DNA of 64,000 nucleotides from Nocardioides sp. CER19 (lineage in GTDB: Bacteria; Actinomycetota; Actinomycetes; Propionibacteriales; Nocardioidaceae): the NCBI RefSeq assembly GCF_029846275.1, contig NZ_JARVWS010000002.1:1302001-1366000 (forward strand), read 5' to 3'. The position numbers and the translations under genes are program-made. Shown in pieces: positions 8,945 through 17,045 of this stretch (the first letter of the stretch is position 1; each line of letters opens with the position of its first letter). Below the pieces are notes generated by a model. The model was not told where the DNA came from, made no database searches, and was given only the letters and a program-made list of their open reading frames with translations.

Positions 8945-8993
8945 GGCGCTGGGTCAGGCGCTGGGTCAGGCGCTGGGTCAGGCGAGGGGGTCA
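8945..8993. repeat. Short tandem repeat, 12-bp unit
   Basis: Three perfect copies of ggcgctgggtca (8945-8980) are followed by a degenerate fourth (ggcgagggggtca). The array fills the gap between the LysR stop and the stop codon of the convergent 45-residue gene and overlaps that stop. It is probably a slippage product. Confidence 0.8.
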
Positions 8994-9128
8994 GGCGAGG
9001 CGGCGGCGACGGCGCGAGCGGAAGCGCGCGGTCTCGTGCCGGCCGACGATGTCGTCGCGGATCCGCTGGGCCCGGTAGGTCGCCTCCGCCTTGACGAAGC
9101 TCGCGTACAGGGTGTTGGCGTTGCTCAT
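8991..9128 (-). CDS. Small basic protein (45 aa), unknown function
   Basis: The reverse strand encodes 45 residues: MSNANTLYASFVKAEATYRA followed by QRIRDDIVGRHE and a C-terminus with nine Arg in about twelve residues. A strong Shine-Dalgarno sequence (GAGGAG, 7 bases before the ATG) argues that it is translated. The polar helical N-terminus and Arg-rich tail suggest binding to nucleic acid or acidic phospholipid, which is inference only. It is convergent with the LysR gene. It is short enough for automated callers to miss. Confidence 0.65.
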   Translation of the reverse strand: MSNANTLYASFVKAEATYRAQRIRDDIVGRHETARFRSRRRRRLA

Positions 9129-9285
9129 GTCGTTGCTCCTCGTGGTGCCGCCGGGAATCTCCCGACAACTCCAAGGTGCCGTTCTGAGGTAGCGAGATAC
9201 ATCGCGCTGTTGCCCTAGTTCCGGTCGTCACCGCCTCAGATCGCATCGACCGCCTCACTCGGCCCGGTTACCTGTGCTGAGACCC

Positions 9286-9609
9286 ATGGCCTCCTGGCCG
9301 CCGCTCCTTCGCGCCGACGCGTGCGCCGCGATGCTGAACGTCGAGATCGCCGACCACCCGGTCCACGACGGCCTCGAGCTGCCCGAGCGGCTCCTCCGGC
9401 GACGCCTGATCAAGTACGCGGCACCGGTCGCGTTGATCCATGTGCTTCCCGACCTGCGGCCGGACGACCTGGCGGGCGTCGGCGCGCCCACTCCCGACGG
9501 CCTCGCCGAGACCGCTGTCGCCGGCTGCAACATCCGGCTCGCGTTCGACCCGCCCCTGCCCGACCTGCCCGACCCGCCCCTGCCCGACCTGCCCGACCTG
9601 CCCGACTGA
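9286..9609 (+). CDS. Hypothetical protein with Pro-Asp-Leu repeat tail
   Basis: A 107-residue frame with strongly GC-biased third positions over its full length, so it looks coding. The body (EIADHPVHDGLELPERLLRR, then YAAPVALIHVLPDLRPDDL) is not a family I know. The last 19 residues are a repeat of PPLPDLPD type encoded by a tandem 12/15-bp repeat. There is no ribosome binding site at the ATG; an in-frame GTG 12 bases upstream is an alternative. It is convergent with the alpha/beta hydrolase gene, 16 bases away. It could be the remnant of a longer gene. Confidence 0.45.
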   Translation: MASWPPLLRADACAAMLNVEIADHPVHDGLELPERLLRRRLIKYAAPVALIHVLPDLRPDDLAGVGAPTPDGLAETAVAGCNIRLAFDPPLPDLPDPPLPDLPDLPD

Positions 9610-9625
9610 CCGGAGCCGGTGACGC

Positions 9626-10510
9626 TCAGACCCGGCCGATCCTCTTGAGGTCGGTGAGGATCTCGTCGAGCCGGGCGAAGAGCGAGAGGTGACCCTCCTC
9701 CTCGAACAGGTGGGCACGGGCGCCGGGGACGTGCGCGGCGAGCCACGCGCCGTGGGCGTAGGGCACCATCGCGTCCTGCCGCCCCTGCCAGACCGAGACG
9801 GGCACGCGGATGTCGGCCAGGTCGAACCCCCACGGGGCGACGGCGGCCAGGCCGTCGTCCCGGACGCCGACCGCCCCCTGGGCGCCGGCGTGGTTGAACG
9901 TCCGGCTCATCCAGTCCGCGAAGTCGGCGGTGACCATCGCCTTGTCGACCGGCGTCACGAGACCGCCCATGGCGTCGGCGATCTGGTCCGGCGTGGCGGC
10001 CAGCATGGGCAGGATCTGTTCCACGACGAGCCGCTCGTAGACCTGCGGTCCCTGCTCGGCGGCGCCGTACTCAGCCAGGTTCTCCTCCGCCATGCCGTCG
10101 AACCAGTCCAGCCCGTCGGCGGTGTACGGCGCCACCCCGGCCAGCGTCGCCGCGGCCCGGCACCGGGCCGGCAGCAGCGCGGCACAGGCGAGCGCCCGCG
10201 GCCCGCCGCCCGACCAACCAGCGGTGAGGAACTCGCCGATGCCCAGGTGGTCGAGCACCGCGACGCTCTCGGCCACGTCGTCGCCGTACCGTCCCGGTCC
10301 CGGACGGGGCGTGGACCGGCCGTAGCCCGGCCGGGAGTAGGTGATGTAGCGCAGTCCGGCCGCCGCGACGGCGTCGTCCACGGCCGCGTAGCTGGCGACG
10401 GCGGAGGGGGAGCCGACGTGGAAGAGGAGCGGGAAGCCGTCCGGGTCACCGCCGGTCAGGACCTCGATGGAGCGGCCCTCGGGCCCGGGGATCTCGAAGA
10501 CGGCGGTCAC
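9626..10510 (-). CDS. Alpha/beta hydrolase
   Basis: A 294-residue alpha/beta hydrolase. The nucleophile elbow is AGWSGGGPRAL with Ser at about position 100, the oxyanion region is HVGSPSA, the acid is in WQGRQDAMVP and the catalytic His is in EEEGHLSLF near the C-terminus. There is no signal peptide, so it is cytoplasmic. The GTG at 10510 was chosen because an upstream GGA precedes it and the N-terminus (TAVFEIPGPEGRSIEVL) matches how the family starts. The substrate cannot be told; esterase, haloalkane dehalogenase-like or lactonase activity are all possible. It stands alone and is divergent from the SCO6745-type gene. Confidence 0.85.
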   Translation of the reverse strand: MTAVFEIPGPEGRSIEVLTGGDPDGFPLLFHVGSPSAVASYAAVDDAVAAAGLRYITYSRPGYGRSTPRPGPGRYGDDVAESVAVLDHLGIGEFLTAGWSGGGPRALACAALLPARCRAAATLAGVAPYTADGLDWFDGMAEENLAEYGAAEQGPQVYERLVVEQILPMLAATPDQIADAMGGLVTPVDKAMVTADFADWMSRTFNHAGAQGAVGVRDDGLAAVAPWGFDLADIRVPVSVWQGRQDAMVPYAHGAWLAAHVPGARAHLFEEEGHLSLFARLDEILTDLKRIGRV

Positions 10511-10663
10511 GAGTCCAACAAGACCACATGGCCGTGCCACACGGACGGGGAGGGCCATGACATCCGGATCGGGGAACCGACTGTCGTATCGCGGTCGACG
10601 TGTTCGTAGTCCTGGTGACGGCCGTCCGCGAGGGGCGGCGTCGCGATCCGAGGGGGCACACAG

Positions 10664-11497
10664 ATGAAGTGTCGGGAGCCTGTCGCCCGCCGTCTCTTCG
10701 AGCTGACCGAACCGATCTCGCTCGTCAACTTCTTCTCTCCGGAGCCCCACGACGCCATGAGGGCGCTCGGGTTCGACAACTACTGGGACGGCTACTTCGC
10801 GGGACGCTCGGCGCCCCTCGGCCGGGTCCCCGCCGAGGTGGTCCACGCGGCCTTCTACAACTTCGCCGAGGGCGAGGTCGCGCGCCACATCCCCCAGGTC
10901 TGGGACACGACGACCCCCGAGGCGGCACACGCCGCACGCGAGCGTGGCTGCGTCGCGGCGCTGCGGCGGATCCTCGGCGACCTCGTCGCGGTCCCCGGGC
11001 TCACGCGCGCCGCCGGGCTGCTCGCCGAGGCCGCGACCAGCGCTCCCACGGAGGGACGGGTCATGTACGCCGCCCTCCGCACGCTCCCGATACCGGAGGA
11101 ACCTGTGGCCCGGCTCTGGCACGCGGCCGACATGCTGCGCGAGCACCGCGGGGACGGCCACGTCGCGGCTCTCGTCTCGGAGCAGATCGGCGGGACCGAG
11201 GCCCACGTGCTCAGCGCCCTCGCGAGTGGCATCTACCCGGCGGAGACGTTCGGCCGGATCCACCACCTCCCCAAGTCGCGACTGGCCGCCGTGATGGACG
11301 GTCTGCGCGAGCGCGGGCTCCTGGACGCCGCCGGACGCTTCACCGACGCGGGGCGTGCGACGAAGTGCCGCATCGAGTCCCTGACCGACGCCCTCGCAGA
11401 AGCTCCGTACGACGGGCTGGAGCCCCACGAGCTCGATGAGCTGATCGCCCTGCTCGAGCCCATCGCCGTACGGCTCCAGGCCACTGGATCGGCGTAG
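10664..11497 (+). CDS. SCO6745-family helical protein
   Basis: A 277-residue, mostly helical protein that opens MKCREPVARRLFELTEPISL and contains FFSPEPHDAMRALGFDNYWDGYFAGRSAPLG, the conserved signature of the actinobacterial family named after Streptomyces SCO6745. The C-terminal half (RIHHLPKSRLAAVMDGLRERGLLDAAGRFT) resembles a MarR-like winged helix. The family's function is unknown; some members sit in natural-product clusters. The ATG at 10664 follows GAGGGGG. No linked partner gene is evident: the next gene is mraY on the opposite strand. Confidence 0.8.
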   Translation: MKCREPVARRLFELTEPISLVNFFSPEPHDAMRALGFDNYWDGYFAGRSAPLGRVPAEVVHAAFYNFAEGEVARHIPQVWDTTTPEAAHAARERGCVAALRRILGDLVAVPGLTRAAGLLAEAATSAPTEGRVMYAALRTLPIPEEPVARLWHAADMLREHRGDGHVAALVSEQIGGTEAHVLSALASGIYPAETFGRIHHLPKSRLAAVMDGLRERGLLDAAGRFTDAGRATKCRIESLTDALAEAPYDGLEPHELDELIALLEPIAVRLQATGSA

Positions 11498-11517
11498 CCG
11501 GCACGCCCGGTGAGGGG

Positions 11518-12603
11518 TCAGGCCAACCAGGACGTGTAGAAGATCCCCAGCCCGGCCGCGACGCAGATCCCGGCGATGATCCAGAAACGGATGACCACGG
11601 TGACTTCGTCCCATCCGAGGTGCTCGAAGTGGTGGTGGATCGGGGTGATCCGGAAGATCCGACGGCCGGTGCCGGTGAGTCGCCTCGAGAGCTTGAAGTA
11701 GCTCATCTGGAGAAGCACCGACATCGTCTCCAGCACGAAGAGACCAGCGATGACGGCCATGAGGAGCTCGGTTCGCGACATGATCGCCACCCCGGCCAGC
11801 GCACCCCCGATGGCGAGCGAGCCGACGTCGCCCATGATGATGCGCGCGGGCTTGGCGTTCCACCAGAGGAACCCGATGCAGGCCGCAGCGACCGCGGCAG
11901 AGAACGCCGCGAGGTCGAGAGGATCGCGTACCTGGTAGCACTGTGACTCGACGACGCTCGGTCGGGACGAGCCGCACAGCTGGTTGTTCTGCCAGACGTT
12001 GACGATGGTGTAGGCGGCGAAGATCAACGTCGACGCGCCAGTGAGTAGCCCGTCGGCGCCGTCGGTGAGGTTGGCGGCGTTGGAGGTCGCCGCGACCATG
12101 AACCAGATCAGGAGCAGGACCACGACCAGGGGCAGCTTGATCCCCCAGTCCTCGGTGGTCGAGACGTGCCGCGAGGCCGGCGTGACGCCCCGGTCGTCGG
12201 CGAAGAAGCTCGTGGCCAGGACCCCGAAGACCAGCGCGACCAGCGTCTGCCCGGCCATCTTGCCCCGGCTGCTCAGACCTGCGTTGTTCTGCGTGTAGAC
12301 CTTGATGAAGTCGTCGAGGAACCCCACGGCGCCACACCCGAAGAAGAGCAGCAGGACGAGCAGGGCACTGGCACTCGGCCGACCACCGGTCGCGACGGTG
12401 GCGGCCAGGTACGCCGCAGCGGCACTCAGCAGGATCACGACACCGCCCATGGTCGGCGTACCCCGCTTGAAGTGGTGCGTCGTCGGCCCGTCCTCCCTGA
12501 TCGGCTGGCCGAAGCCGTGCCGGGCGAACCAGCCGATGGCGAACCGCGTTCCCAGCAGCGCGCAGGCCAGAGCCAGCCCGCCGCTCAGGAGTATCGCCCG
12601 CAT
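11518..12603 (-). CDS. mraY: Phospho-N-acetylmuramoyl-pentapeptide transferase, outside a dcw cluster
   Basis: A 361-residue polytopic membrane enzyme that makes lipid I from UDP-MurNAc-pentapeptide and undecaprenyl phosphate. The family motifs are all here: HHFKRGTPTMGG, the Mg-binding DD of FLDDFIKVYTQNN, NLTDGADGLLTG, MGDVGSLAIGG and PIHHHFEHLGW. About ten transmembrane helices are expected. The ATG at 12603 has GAGAGGGG upstream. The neighbours are not murein-synthesis genes, so this copy lies outside the usual mur/fts cluster. It may be the only copy, moved, or a second paralogue; the window cannot say. The catalytic residues look intact. Confidence 0.92.
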   Translation of the reverse strand: MRAILLSGGLALACALLGTRFAIGWFARHGFGQPIREDGPTTHHFKRGTPTMGGVVILLSAAAAYLAATVATGGRPSASALLVLLLFFGCGAVGFLDDFIKVYTQNNAGLSSRGKMAGQTLVALVFGVLATSFFADDRGVTPASRHVSTTEDWGIKLPLVVVLLLIWFMVAATSNAANLTDGADGLLTGASTLIFAAYTIVNVWQNNQLCGSSRPSVVESQCYQVRDPLDLAAFSAAVAAACIGFLWWNAKPARIIMGDVGSLAIGGALAGVAIMSRTELLMAVIAGLFVLETMSVLLQMSYFKLSRRLTGTGRRIFRITPIHHHFEHLGWDEVTVVIRFWIIAGICVAAGLGIFYTSWLA

Positions 12604-12920
12604 GAAAGTGCAGCCCCTCTCGGCCGTCCGGATGGTCGATCCCTTCCAGGCAAGAGGGACTCGTACGCCGCGATTGTGGAGCAGCGGACCCGCGGGGCGC
12701 CGAAGGCTCACCGATCAGCGCGCGAACCGCAGGCTGGCCACGGGCGTCTCGACGCCGGCGACGTGCGTGGCGACCCACGCAGACGACCATCAATGTCGCG
12801 GATCTTTCCGGCGAGCGCGAGCGGATCCGTTGACGGCGCCTGGGCCCCAGACGACGATGGCGCCATCGGCCTCCGCCGCTCCGCTTGCTCACCGATCATC
12901 GGCTGTCTTGGGAGGATGTT
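12604..12920. other. 317-bp intergenic region with a 12-bp direct repeat and a possible gene remnant
   Basis: This is the divergent promoter region of mraY and the Tat flavoprotein gene. It contains gctcaccgatca twice, at 12706-12717 and 12887-12898, 181 bp apart. On the reverse strand, 12715-12786 reads WSSAWVATHVAGVETPVASL then RFAR and a stop, which looks like the C-terminal end of a real protein but is preceded directly by a stop codon. I read this as a possible decayed gene fragment with low confidence. I see no other feature here. Confidence 0.35.
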
Positions 12921-15020
12921 GTGTCGGACGAGAACGCAAACGACGAGGTTCCGGCCAAGAGGATCTCCCGGCGCGACTTCCTTGATGGGGTGGCGATCTC
13001 CGCAGCCGGTCTCGCGGTCGCGGCCGCGGCGCCCGACCTCATCGGGGCGGAGGCTGCCCTGGCGGCCGAGCCTCCGCGGGGCGGTGGGGCCGGCCGGCCG
13101 AGCACGGTGTACCCGCCTGCTGCGACGGGGATCACCGGCCAGACCGACCCCGTCGTCAGCCACGTCGTCCGCATCGACGGCATGCCGAACCCCCGAGATC
13201 CGCACTCCTCGGCCGGAGGACCGGGGATCCACCCCGGACGCGTCCGCGACACCGGCGAGGAGTACGACGCGATCATCGTCGGCGCGGGAGCCAGCGGTCT
13301 CGCGGCGGCCAAGTACTACCGGGACCGCTTCGGCGAGGACACCCGAGTCCTGCTCGTCGACCCGTTGGCGGACTTCGGTGGTCACGGTCACCGCAACGAG
13401 TTCGACATCCCCGACGCCACCACGCCCGGACGACGCGTGCGCATGCTGCGCACCGGCGGGGCGGTCAATCTCGACAGCATCGGGTCGTGGAACCAGCCGG
13501 CCAACGGGCTGCTCGACATTCCCGGGTCGTACGGCCAACCGGCCCTCGACATGCTCGACTATCTCGGCATCACGCCCGACGCGTTCCCCAGCTCGAGGGG
13601 GCCCGGCATCCCGTCGTCGTACGGCCTGCGCTCGATGCTGCTGTTCCCGAAGAAGGAGTGGAAGCGCGACCACCTGGTGCCGGCCAAGACGGCGGCGGTC
13701 TCGTGGGAGGACTTCCTGGCGTCGACCCCGTACTCGGCGCGCGCCCGAGCCGACCTGCTCCACATCCTGGCGGACACCACGACCGACTGGATCAGCCGCA
13801 AGGACGGCCCGAAGACCGACCAGGAGAAGAAGGCGATCCTGGCCTCGATCACCTACAAGGAGTACCTCCGTCACTACGTCGGCGCGGGCGAGGAGGCCAT
13901 CTCCTACCTGCAGCGCAGCTCGCACGGGCTCTTCGGGGCCGGCGTGCAGGCGGTCCAGGCGGCCGACACCTGGGCGCTGGGCAACCCGGGTTTCGACGGG
14001 CTCGGGCTCACCAACGACATCTTCCCGGGCATCGGGCGGACCGCCCAGCAGGACAGCTACGAGAACAGCGACCCGACGATCGCGTGGCCGGACGGGAACT
14101 CATCGGTGCTCCGGCTCCTGGTGAGTCGGCTGATCCCCAACGCGATCTGCGACGTCGACGGCGCCCGCCCCGACCAGGAGACGATCGTGAAGGCGGTCGT
14201 CGCCTACGACCAGCTCGACCGCCGCACCAACCACGTCCGCATCCGCCTCAACTCCACCGTCGTGCGCGTCGAGCCGGGGCGGACGCGCGGCGGCAAGGCG
14301 ACCGTCACCTACGTGCGCCGTGACGGGGTCGGCGAGCGGGTGCGTGCCCGCCACGTGGTCATGGCGTGCTGGAACCGGGTCACGGCCAGGCTCGTCGACG
14401 GCCTGCCGCGGCACCAGGTGGAGAACCTGACGTACGCCCGCAAGGTCCCGCTGGTCTACTGCCGCGTCGCGCTGCGCAACTGGCAGGCCTTCGCCGACGC
14501 CAAGATCTCGTCGATCAGCCCCCGAGGCGACTCCTTGTTCTGGGACAGCTGCTCGCTCCAGGCGGGGCAGGTGTTCGGGTCGGCGTACGGGCCCACGCCG
14601 ACCACCCCGGACCGGCCGGCATTGCTCAGCCTCAACAAGGTCCCCAACGACCCGCGGGAGCTCACCCAGCTGGCGTCGTACGAACGCGGGCGCCAGCAGC
14701 TGCTCACCACGAGCCTCCGGACGTTCGAGCACGAGATCGTCGACCTGATCGACCGTACGGTCAACGCGTCCGGCGGGGACTTCGAGCCGGAGCGCGACAT
14801 CGAGTCGATCGTCGTCAACCGGTGGAACTACGGGTACGCCTACGAGCTCTGCTCGACCTTCGACCCGTCGATCTTCGGTCCGGCAGCACAACAGCCCCAC
14901 GTCAAGGGGCGAGTGCCGTATCGCAACGTCTCGATCGCGAACAGCGACTCCGGCGCTTTCGCCTACACCCACAGTGCCATCAACGAAGCGTTCAGAGCCG
15001 TCAACGACCTACCTGCCTGA
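12921..15020 (+). CDS. Tat-exported FAD-dependent oxidoreductase, spermidine dehydrogenase-like
   Basis: A 699-residue flavoprotein. The N-terminus has a twin-arginine signal, SRRDFLDG followed by a hydrophobic stretch to about residue 47, so it should be exported folded. The dinucleotide-binding motif is IIVGAGASGLAAAKYY near residue 120. The C-terminal ending RNVSIANSDSGAFAYTHSAI and the GFDGLGL motif match the SpdH (spermidine dehydrogenase) family. That family oxidises polyamines, though many actinobacterial members are uncharacterised. The GTG at 12921 follows GGGAGGA. The NmrA-like gene begins 42 bases after the stop, suggesting an operon. The polyamine substrate is inferred by family only. 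Confidence 0.82.
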   Translation: MSDENANDEVPAKRISRRDFLDGVAISAAGLAVAAAAPDLIGAEAALAAEPPRGGGAGRPSTVYPPAATGITGQTDPVVSHVVRIDGMPNPRDPHSSAGGPGIHPGRVRDTGEEYDAIIVGAGASGLAAAKYYRDRFGEDTRVLLVDPLADFGGHGHRNEFDIPDATTPGRRVRMLRTGGAVNLDSIGSWNQPANGLLDIPGSYGQPALDMLDYLGITPDAFPSSRGPGIPSSYGLRSMLLFPKKEWKRDHLVPAKTAAVSWEDFLASTPYSARARADLLHILADTTTDWISRKDGPKTDQEKKAILASITYKEYLRHYVGAGEEAISYLQRSSHGLFGAGVQAVQAADTWALGNPGFDGLGLTNDIFPGIGRTAQQDSYENSDPTIAWPDGNSSVLRLLVSRLIPNAICDVDGARPDQETIVKAVVAYDQLDRRTNHVRIRLNSTVVRVEPGRTRGGKATVTYVRRDGVGERVRARHVVMACWNRVTARLVDGLPRHQVENLTYARKVPLVYCRVALRNWQAFADAKISSISPRGDSLFWDSCSLQAGQVFGSAYGPTPTTPDRPALLSLNKVPNDPRELTQLASYERGRQQLLTTSLRTFEHEIVDLIDRTVNASGGDFEPERDIESIVVNRWNYGYAYELCSTFDPSIFGPAAQQPHVKGRVPYRNVSIANSDSGAFAYTHSAINEAFRAVNDLPA

Positions 15021-15062
15021 GTCGTTCAACCGTGGCGCGATGCGACTCGAGGAGGAGGCGCG

Positions 15063-16010
15063 ATGGTCGAAGCGCTGGATGCGGTGACAGGTGCTTTCAG
15101 CTACTCCGGCTCGGCCGTCGCCGCCGCCCTCAGGCGTCGGGGGCGTGCCGTCCGCACGCTGACCAACCATCCTGCGCAGGACGCTCACGGCATCGACGTG
15201 CGCCCCCTCGACCTGCGCGACGATGCCGGTCTGCGCCGCTCCTTGACCGGCATCGACACCCTCTACAACACCTACTGGGTGCGGTTCCCCCATCGACAGG
15301 TCACGTTCGAGACCGCGATCGACGGCAGCGCGAGGCTCTTCCGGGCGGCCGCCGATGCCGGCGTCCGCAGGATCGTGCACATCTCCATCACAGGCGCCGA
15401 TGTGAGCTCGCCGTACGCCTACTTCCGAGGGAAGGGCATCGTCGAGCAGCACCTGAAGGAGTGCCGCGTGTCCTACGCGATCGCCCGGCCGGCCATCCTG
15501 TTCGGCGGCGACGGCGTGCTGATCAACAACATCGCCTGGCTCATGCGTCGCTCACCGTTGACGCTCGTCGGCGGCGGTGGCCAGTACCGGCTACGCGGGA
15601 TCCACATCGACGACCTGGCCGACCTCATGGCTGAGCTCGGCGCGAGCGACACCGACACCACGGTCGACGCTGTCGGTCCCGAGTCGCTGACGTTCATGGA
15701 GCTCCTCGAGCACATCCGCACCAGCGTCGAGAGCCGAACCCGGATCGTGCCCATCCCCGGCCGGCTCTTCCCTGTCGTCACATGGATGCTCGGACAGGCG
15801 CTGCGCGACACACTGCTGACTCGCGAGGAGTACCTCGCCATGGCCGACGGGCTCGCCGACTCCAGCGCGCCGGCCACCGGCACCATCCGCCTCACCGAGT
15901 GGATCACGCAGAACCGCGGAACCCTCGGAAGGACCTACGCCCACGAGCTTCGCCGACACTACGAGACACCGCCTCACGGGCCCGTGACGGCCACGTTCGA
16001 CCACACGTAG
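15063..16010 (+). CDS. NmrA/atypical SDR NAD(P)-binding protein
   Basis: A 315-residue Rossmann-fold protein. The N-terminus reads AVTGAFSYSGSAVAAALRRRG, a variant of the TGxxGxxG cofactor loop in which the second Gly is replaced (TGAFSYSG). DLRDDAGLRRSLTGIDTLYNTYW and RIVHISITGADVSSPYAYFRGK follow, as in NmrA/NDUFA9-type epimerase-like proteins. The YxxxK catalytic motif appears as YFRGK (Y-F-R-G-K), so catalysis is possible. GGAGGAGG precedes the ATG. It is probably co-transcribed with the flavoprotein upstream. Its substrate is unknown; redox sensing is an alternative role for NmrA-like folds. Confidence 0.78.
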   Translation: MVEALDAVTGAFSYSGSAVAAALRRRGRAVRTLTNHPAQDAHGIDVRPLDLRDDAGLRRSLTGIDTLYNTYWVRFPHRQVTFETAIDGSARLFRAAADAGVRRIVHISITGADVSSPYAYFRGKGIVEQHLKECRVSYAIARPAILFGGDGVLINNIAWLMRRSPLTLVGGGGQYRLRGIHIDDLADLMAELGASDTDTTVDAVGPESLTFMELLEHIRTSVESRTRIVPIPGRLFPVVTWMLGQALRDTLLTREEYLAMADGLADSSAPATGTIRLTEWITQNRGTLGRTYAHELRRHYETPPHGPVTATFDHT

Positions 16011-16250
16011 ACCCTCCTCTCCGTGCGCTCATCGGCAGATCGAGACGCCTGGGCTCACCGTGTGGCGCGACCGCCACTCCCGGAACGAGGTCGGGGGCGT
16101 GAGCGGGCCGGTCGTCGTTCACAACGCTGCGTTCGTGCGGGGGTGTGCACAGGGTTTCGTGGTCCGTGGCTGGGTGTCGTGTGCGTGCTCTGGGTCAGGC
16201 GCAGTGCCGGGACCGGATCCGCTCGCTGGCCGGTGACAGGCCGCGGCGAC

Positions 16251-17045
16251 TCAGGGGCGGCGTCGGGCCAGCAGCGTGGAGTCGTCGATGTCGACGGTGA
16301 CGCCGTCGCGTACTGCGGTCCGCGGCCGCTGCTCGACGACGAGCGCCTCGAAGTCGGAGGGGAGACCCGGCAGCAGGTCCGCGGCGAGGAACATCGCGCG
16401 GTGGTGGGCGGGACTGAGGTCGAACGTCGCCGCCGGCGCATGCCCGACGACGAGCAGGTGCCCACCCGGCGCGACCGCCTGAGCGAGCAGGCCGACCACG
16501 GCCACCATGCCGCCGTCCGGCGGGTGGAGGAAGTGGGTGGTGACGAGATCCCACGTCCGGCCGGCCGGATCGAACGTCCGGGCGTCGACCTGCCACCAGT
16601 CGGTGAGGTCGGCGACGCCGGCCTGCTCGGCATGCCGCGCGGCACGGGCGAGGCCCTGGGCGGAGAAGTCGGCGCCGGTGGTTCGCCAGCCCTGCTGGGC
16701 GAGCCAGATGACGTCGCCGCCCTCGCCGCAGCCGACGTCGAGCGCGGTTCCCGGTGCCAGGCCGGACGCCTCAGCCACCAGTTGCGGGTTGGGGTTGCCG
16801 CTCCAGACGCTGCCCTCGCCGGAGTAGCGCTCGTCCCAGCCCGTCGGCTCGAACATGGCCGCCGCGTCGTCGCCCCGGTGCTCGTGCTCGTGGCCGTGCT
16901 CGTGGCCGTGCTCGTGGCCGTGCTCGTGGCCGTGCTCGTGGCCGTGCTCGTGGCCGTGCTCGTGGCCGTGCTCGTGGCCGTGCTCGTGGCCGTGCTCGTG
17001 GCCGTGCTCGTGGCCCTGCTCGTGTCCCTGCTCGTGTCCCGTCAT
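16251..17045 (-). CDS. SAM-dependent methyltransferase with N-terminal (Gly-His-Glu-His) repeat
   Basis: A 264-residue protein. Residues 3-56 are two GHEQ units, eleven GHEH units and a final EH, a histidine-rich tail. The remainder is a class I methyltransferase with motif I ALDVGCGEGGDVIWLA, GADFSAQGLARAARHAEQAG, and VTTHFLHPP, and is otherwise like TPMT/TehB-type enzymes. His-Glu repeats suggest binding of Ni, Zn, Cu or Co, which is inference. The ATG at 17045 overlaps the stop of the GNAT-NUDIX gene (TGATG), so translation is coupled. An internal start after the repeat (MFEPTGWDERYSG) would give a normal 200-residue enzyme; the repeat may thus be a late extension. Confidence 0.82.
   Translation of the reverse strand: MTGHEQGHEQGHEHGHEHGHEHGHEHGHEHGHEHGHEHGHEHGHEHGHEHGHEHEHRGDDAAAMFEPTGWDERYSGEGSVWSGNPNPQLVAEASGLAPGTALDVGCGEGGDVIWLAQQGWRTTGADFSAQGLARAARHAEQAGVADLTDWWQVDARTFDPAGRTWDLVTTHFLHPPDGGMVAVVGLLAQAVAPGGHLLVVGHAPAATFDLSPAHHRAMFLAADLLPGLPSDFEALVVEQRPRTAVRDGVTVDIDDSTLLARRRP
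16879..17040. repeat. 12-bp tandem repeat inside a methyltransferase gene
   Basis: Thirteen 12-bp units follow one half unit. Ten are identical tgctcgtggccg copies, one ends in ccc and two read tgctcgtgtccc. The period is a multiple of three, so copy-number change keeps the frame and only lengthens or shortens the Gly-His-Glu-His tail. The near-identity of units implies recent expansion. There are no spacers, so this is not a CRISPR array. Confidence 0.95.

Noticed and set aside
9626..12892. Single long minus-strand protein covering hydrolase, SCO6745-type gene antisense and mraY antisense
   Set aside because: Only its C-terminal 294 residues are real (the alpha/beta hydrolase from 10510). 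The rest is shadow frame opposite or within other genes.
12166..14124. 652-codon frame overlapping mraY and the flavoprotein gene
   Set aside because: Shadow frame with Arg/Ser-rich composition; the flavoprotein in the other frame carries the conserved motifs.
16879..17040. Array of identical 12-bp repeats resembling a CRISPR array
   Set aside because: There are no spacers and the unit is too short. It is an in-frame tandem repeat coding for Gly-His-Glu-His in the methyltransferase.
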